Shown here in pieces: positions 22,637-24,788 of a stretch of DNA of 24,788 bases. The notes below the pieces were generated by a model. The model ran no database searches. It saw nothing but the letters and a program-made list of their open reading frames with translations, and was not told the origin of the DNA. Position numbers and translations under genes: made by a program. Origin of the DNA: Prolixibacteraceae bacterium UBA6029. Its GTDB lineage: Bacteria; Bacteroidota; Bacteroidia; Bacteroidales; Prolixibacteraceae. Position 1 is the first letter of the stretch, and each line of letters opens with the position of its first letter. The stretch covers positions 19,371 to 44,158 of the forward strand of contig DIZL01000047.1 in the NCBI GenBank assembly GCA_002429385.1, written 5' to 3'.

Positions 22637-24133
22637 ATGGCCCGGTATTTTAACGATGTTTCCAGAACTTTTAATGAATATCTTCTGATCCCCGGATTAA
22701 CAACCAAAGAATGTTTTCCGCAGAATGTTTCTTTAAAAACTCCTCTTGTTAAGTATCAAAAAGGTTCTACACCCGAGCTGGAATTAAATATTCCGTTTGT
22801 TTCAGCCATTATGCAATCGGTTTCCGATCATAAGATGGCAATAGCATTGGCCAAAAACGGTGGATTATCCTTTATTTTCGGATCGCAGTCGATAGAAACA
22901 CAGGTTGAGATGGTACGGAAAGTAAAAAAATTTAAGGCCGGATTTGTGGTCAGTGATGCAAACCTTACTCCTGACAATACGCTAAAAGATGTATTAGCGA
23001 TTAAAGCATCCTCAGGTCATTCAACCATTGGAATTACTTCTGATGGAACATCAAATGGGAAATTGGAAGGAATTGTAACCAGCAGGGATTACCGTGAGAG
23101 CAAAGATAATTTAGACACACGAATCAGCGAATTCATGACTCCATTTTCCAAGTTGGTAACGGGAGAACTGGGAATTTCACTGACTGAAGCCAATGACGTG
23201 ATTTGGGATCACAAACTGAACACGCTTCCCATTATCGATAAAGACCAAAATCTTCAGTATTTTGTTTTCCGTAAAGATTACGACGAACACAAGGAGAATC
23301 CGAACGAATTGCTTGATGTCAATAAAAAATTACTCGTGGGCGCCGGAATCAATACCCGCGACTATACTGAAAGAGTTCCGAGGCTTGTTGAAGCAGGAGC
23401 AGATGTGGTATGCATTGATTCTTCAGACGGTTTTTCAGAATGGCAGGCAGAAACAATCAAATTTGTCAAAACCAAATACAACGGGAAAGTTAAAATAGGT
23501 GCCGGTAACGTGGTGGATAAAGAAGGATTTTTATACCTGGTTGAAGCGGGTGCCGATTTCATAAAAGTAGGTATTGGCGGTGGTTCCATCTGCATTACCC
23601 GCGAACAAAAAGGGATTGGTCGCGGACAGGCAACTTCGCTGATTGAAGTGGCCGAAGCCCGAAAAGAATATTATGAACAAACCGGCATCTACATTCCGAT
23701 TTGTTCAGATGGCGGTATTGTTCAGGATTACCACATGGTCCTTGCATTGGCCATGGGAGCCGATTTCATCATGATGGGACGCTACTTTGCACGCTTTGAC
23801 GAGAGTCCCACCAAGAAGCTAAAAGTTGGCAGTAATTACGTCAAGGAATACTGGGGCGAAGGTTCGAACCGTGCACGCAACTGGCAGCGCTACGACATGG
23901 GCGGCAATGAGTCGTTGAAATTTGAAGAAGGCGTTGACAGCTATGTTCCTTATGCCGGAAAACTAAAAGACAATCTCGACATTACCCTTGGGAAAATCAT
24001 ATCAACCATGTGCAGCTGCGGTGCGCTTAGTATTCCTGAATTGGAACAAAATGCCAAAATCACCCTGGTATCATCTACCAGCATCATCGAAGGTGGCGCT
24101 CATGATGTAATTTTGAAGGAAACGAATATCTAA
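22637..24133 (+). CDS. guaB: IMP dehydrogenase, Tritrichomonas foetus-like type
   Basis: IMPDH oxidises IMP to XMP with NAD, the committed step to guanine nucleotides. This 498-residue protein opens RYFNDVSRTFNEYLLIPGLT. It has a CBS insertion (about residues 100-220) with MTPFSKLVT and LNTLPIIDKDQNLQYFVFRK, IMP-site strands CIDSSDGFSEWQ and KIGAGNVVDKEGF, and the catalytic loop GIGGGSICITREQKGIGRGQ with Cys319. SDGGIVQDYHMVLALAMGAD follows, and the mobile flap is EYWGEGSNRARNWQRYDMGG with Arg418-Tyr419. These numbers equal those of the Tritrichomonas foetus enzyme as I remember it (Cys319, Arg418-Tyr419), and many segments read as near-identical. It ends KITLVSSTSIIEGGAHDVIL. It differs from the common bacterial type that opens with GLTFDDVLL. 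Confidence 0.95.
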   Translation: MARYFNDVSRTFNEYLLIPGLTTKECFPQNVSLKTPLVKYQKGSTPELELNIPFVSAIMQSVSDHKMAIALAKNGGLSFIFGSQSIETQVEMVRKVKKFKAGFVVSDANLTPDNTLKDVLAIKASSGHSTIGITSDGTSNGKLEGIVTSRDYRESKDNLDTRISEFMTPFSKLVTGELGISLTEANDVIWDHKLNTLPIIDKDQNLQYFVFRKDYDEHKENPNELLDVNKKLLVGAGINTRDYTERVPRLVEAGADVVCIDSSDGFSEWQAETIKFVKTKYNGKVKIGAGNVVDKEGFLYLVEAGADFIKVGIGGGSICITREQKGIGRGQATSLIEVAEARKEYYEQTGIYIPICSDGGIVQDYHMVLALAMGADFIMMGRYFARFDESPTKKLKVGSNYVKEYWGEGSNRARNWQRYDMGGNESLKFEEGVDSYVPYAGKLKDNLDITLGKIISTMCSCGALSIPELEQNAKITLVSSTSIIEGGAHDVILKETNI

Positions 24134-24279
24134 TAAATTACAACCCTTTCAGATAGTACTAACCTGAGTTCGGGATAAACATCACGCTCAAAAATAAGCT
24201 ACTAGTCCACTCATTTGTTCAACAACCTGTTTTGCAAATGAGTGATTGTAAACCCTTTGTCCGGGAAATAAATTACAAC
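24132..24279. repeat. 13-bp direct repeat flanking a 122-bp segment
   Basis: AATAAATTACAAC occurs at 24132-24144 and again at 24267-24279. Between them lies an inverted repeat, CACTCATTTG (24208-24217) and CAAATGAGTG (24235-24244), with a 17-nt loop. The first copy overlaps the guaB stop region. Confidence 0.4.
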
Positions 24280-24788
24280 ACTGAACCCAATTCGGGCTTT
24301 CCTTTGTATTTTGCTCCGTTCACTTGCTTCCCATTTCCCGCACATGGAACGCATAACCGTGTCGCCATTTCTTCATACAAACACCAGTCCATTAATACTT
24401 CAGGATAAACCCTGCCCGATACCTCCGAGGGTCTTTTCCCTGAAAGCCATTGAATTGGTTCACCTTTCAATCCCTTACCGGTTTACATTCCACAAACGAT
24501 TTGCTCACCAATGCCTGCTACACGCCTGCTATTCGCGCTTTATATTATACTTTACTCGTACTTCTATCGTACTTCTATTATACTTATATCGTACTACTTT
24601 AATAGTATAATATTAGTATAATAGAAGTACGATATAAGTACGAGTAAAGTATAATATAAAGCGCAAGTAGCAAGCAAATAACAGGCGTGTAGCAGAGGAA
24701 CCTTGAGTATGTGCAAGAATATCCTACATCAGGGGTGATCCCGTATTTCGTCATTGGATACCAAAAGCATATTAACTTATAAAAAAAG
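24134..24788. other. 655-bp non-coding interval after guaB
   Basis: No gene is supported to the end of the window. It holds the direct repeats at 24132-24279, a 10-bp stem at 24208-24244, a stretch of unremarkable sequence (24280-24510) and the large palindrome at 24516-24695. The last 90 bases show no clear feature. Confidence 0.6.
24516..24695. repeat. Very long AT-rich palindrome built of 11-bp units
   Basis: The inner part, 24535-24598 against 24601-24664, pairs at 59 of 64 positions with a 2-base centre, a 130-bp near-perfect palindrome. Outer arms TGCTACACGCCTG (from 24516) and CAGGCGTGTAGCA (to 24695) also pair, with 13 extra bases (24665-24677) on the right. The left half reads as 11-bp units starting at 24548: TACTTTACTCG, TACTTCTATCG, TACTTCTATTA, TACTTATATCG, TACTACTTTAA; the right half has their complements. 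Confidence 0.9.

Noticed and set aside
24273..24470. 65-residue open frame on the minus strand
   Set aside because: It lies in non-coding DNA after guaB with no promoter, no family resemblance and no conserved neighbour. It may be part of a repeat, but I cannot support a gene.
24311..24610. 99-residue open frame on the plus strand
   Set aside because: It ends inside the AT-rich palindrome and has biased hydrophobic composition dictated by that repeat.

Overview
The window reads as chromosomal DNA of a member of the Bacteroidota, most likely Bacteroidales or a relative. The reasons are the DUF4783 protein beside rlmH, an RprX/RprY-like two-component pair, lipoprotein and signal peptides of the local style, few Shine-Dalgarno sequences, and several upstream regions with the phylum's -7 promoter element TAnnTTTG (1960, 9880 on the minus strand, 9975, 13302, 22601). 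Most of the window is core genome. No phage, plasmid, transposase, rRNA, tRNA or CRISPR was seen.

Layout. 1-447 is the end of a rhomboid protease gene. 533-1884 (minus) is a DUF4783 secreted protein overlapping a YihY/BrkB membrane protein. 1998-6170 holds rlmH and a very large NtrY-like sensor histidine kinase with no response regulator beside it. 6171-6847 is non-coding and holds a degenerate 55-bp tandem repeat and a 142-bp hairpin. 6848-7615 is an AIM24-family gene. 7616-8105 is non-coding and holds a 200-bp palindromic cassette of nested hairpins. 8106-8891 is a UPF0158 protein with a cysteine-bearing tail. 9004-12437 is a divergent module: a secreted, charged, Met/His-rich protein on the minus strand, and an RprX-like kinase with an RprY-like regulator on the plus strand. 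Between them lie four GTTAAA-like repeats 10-11 bp apart. 12594-13185 is a HicA/HicB toxin-antitoxin pair behind two palindromes. 13336-17806 is nadB-nadC-coaX followed by an outer-membrane protein. 17979-22076 is lptC, a CorC/HlyC-type protein and a PpiD/SurA-type foldase. 22151-24133 is a hotdog thioesterase and an IMP dehydrogenase. 24134-24788 is non-coding and ends in a very long AT-rich palindrome built on an 11-bp period.

How the genes fit together. nadB and nadC supply NAD and coaX supplies coenzyme A. The OMP, LptC, CorC-like and PpiD-like genes serve the cell envelope. The 9004-12437 module looks like a self-contained envelope-sensing circuit whose probable operator can be read directly in the sequence.

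The parts most worth a second look are the intergenic palindromes (6231-6653, 7671-7870, 24516-24695), the probable regulator array at 9911-9948 with a nearly leaderless kinase promoter, the hicAB operator candidates, and an IMP dehydrogenase that closely resembles the Tritrichomonas foetus enzyme. I see no convincing new defence or mobile system. All family assignments are from reading the translations; no database search was run.
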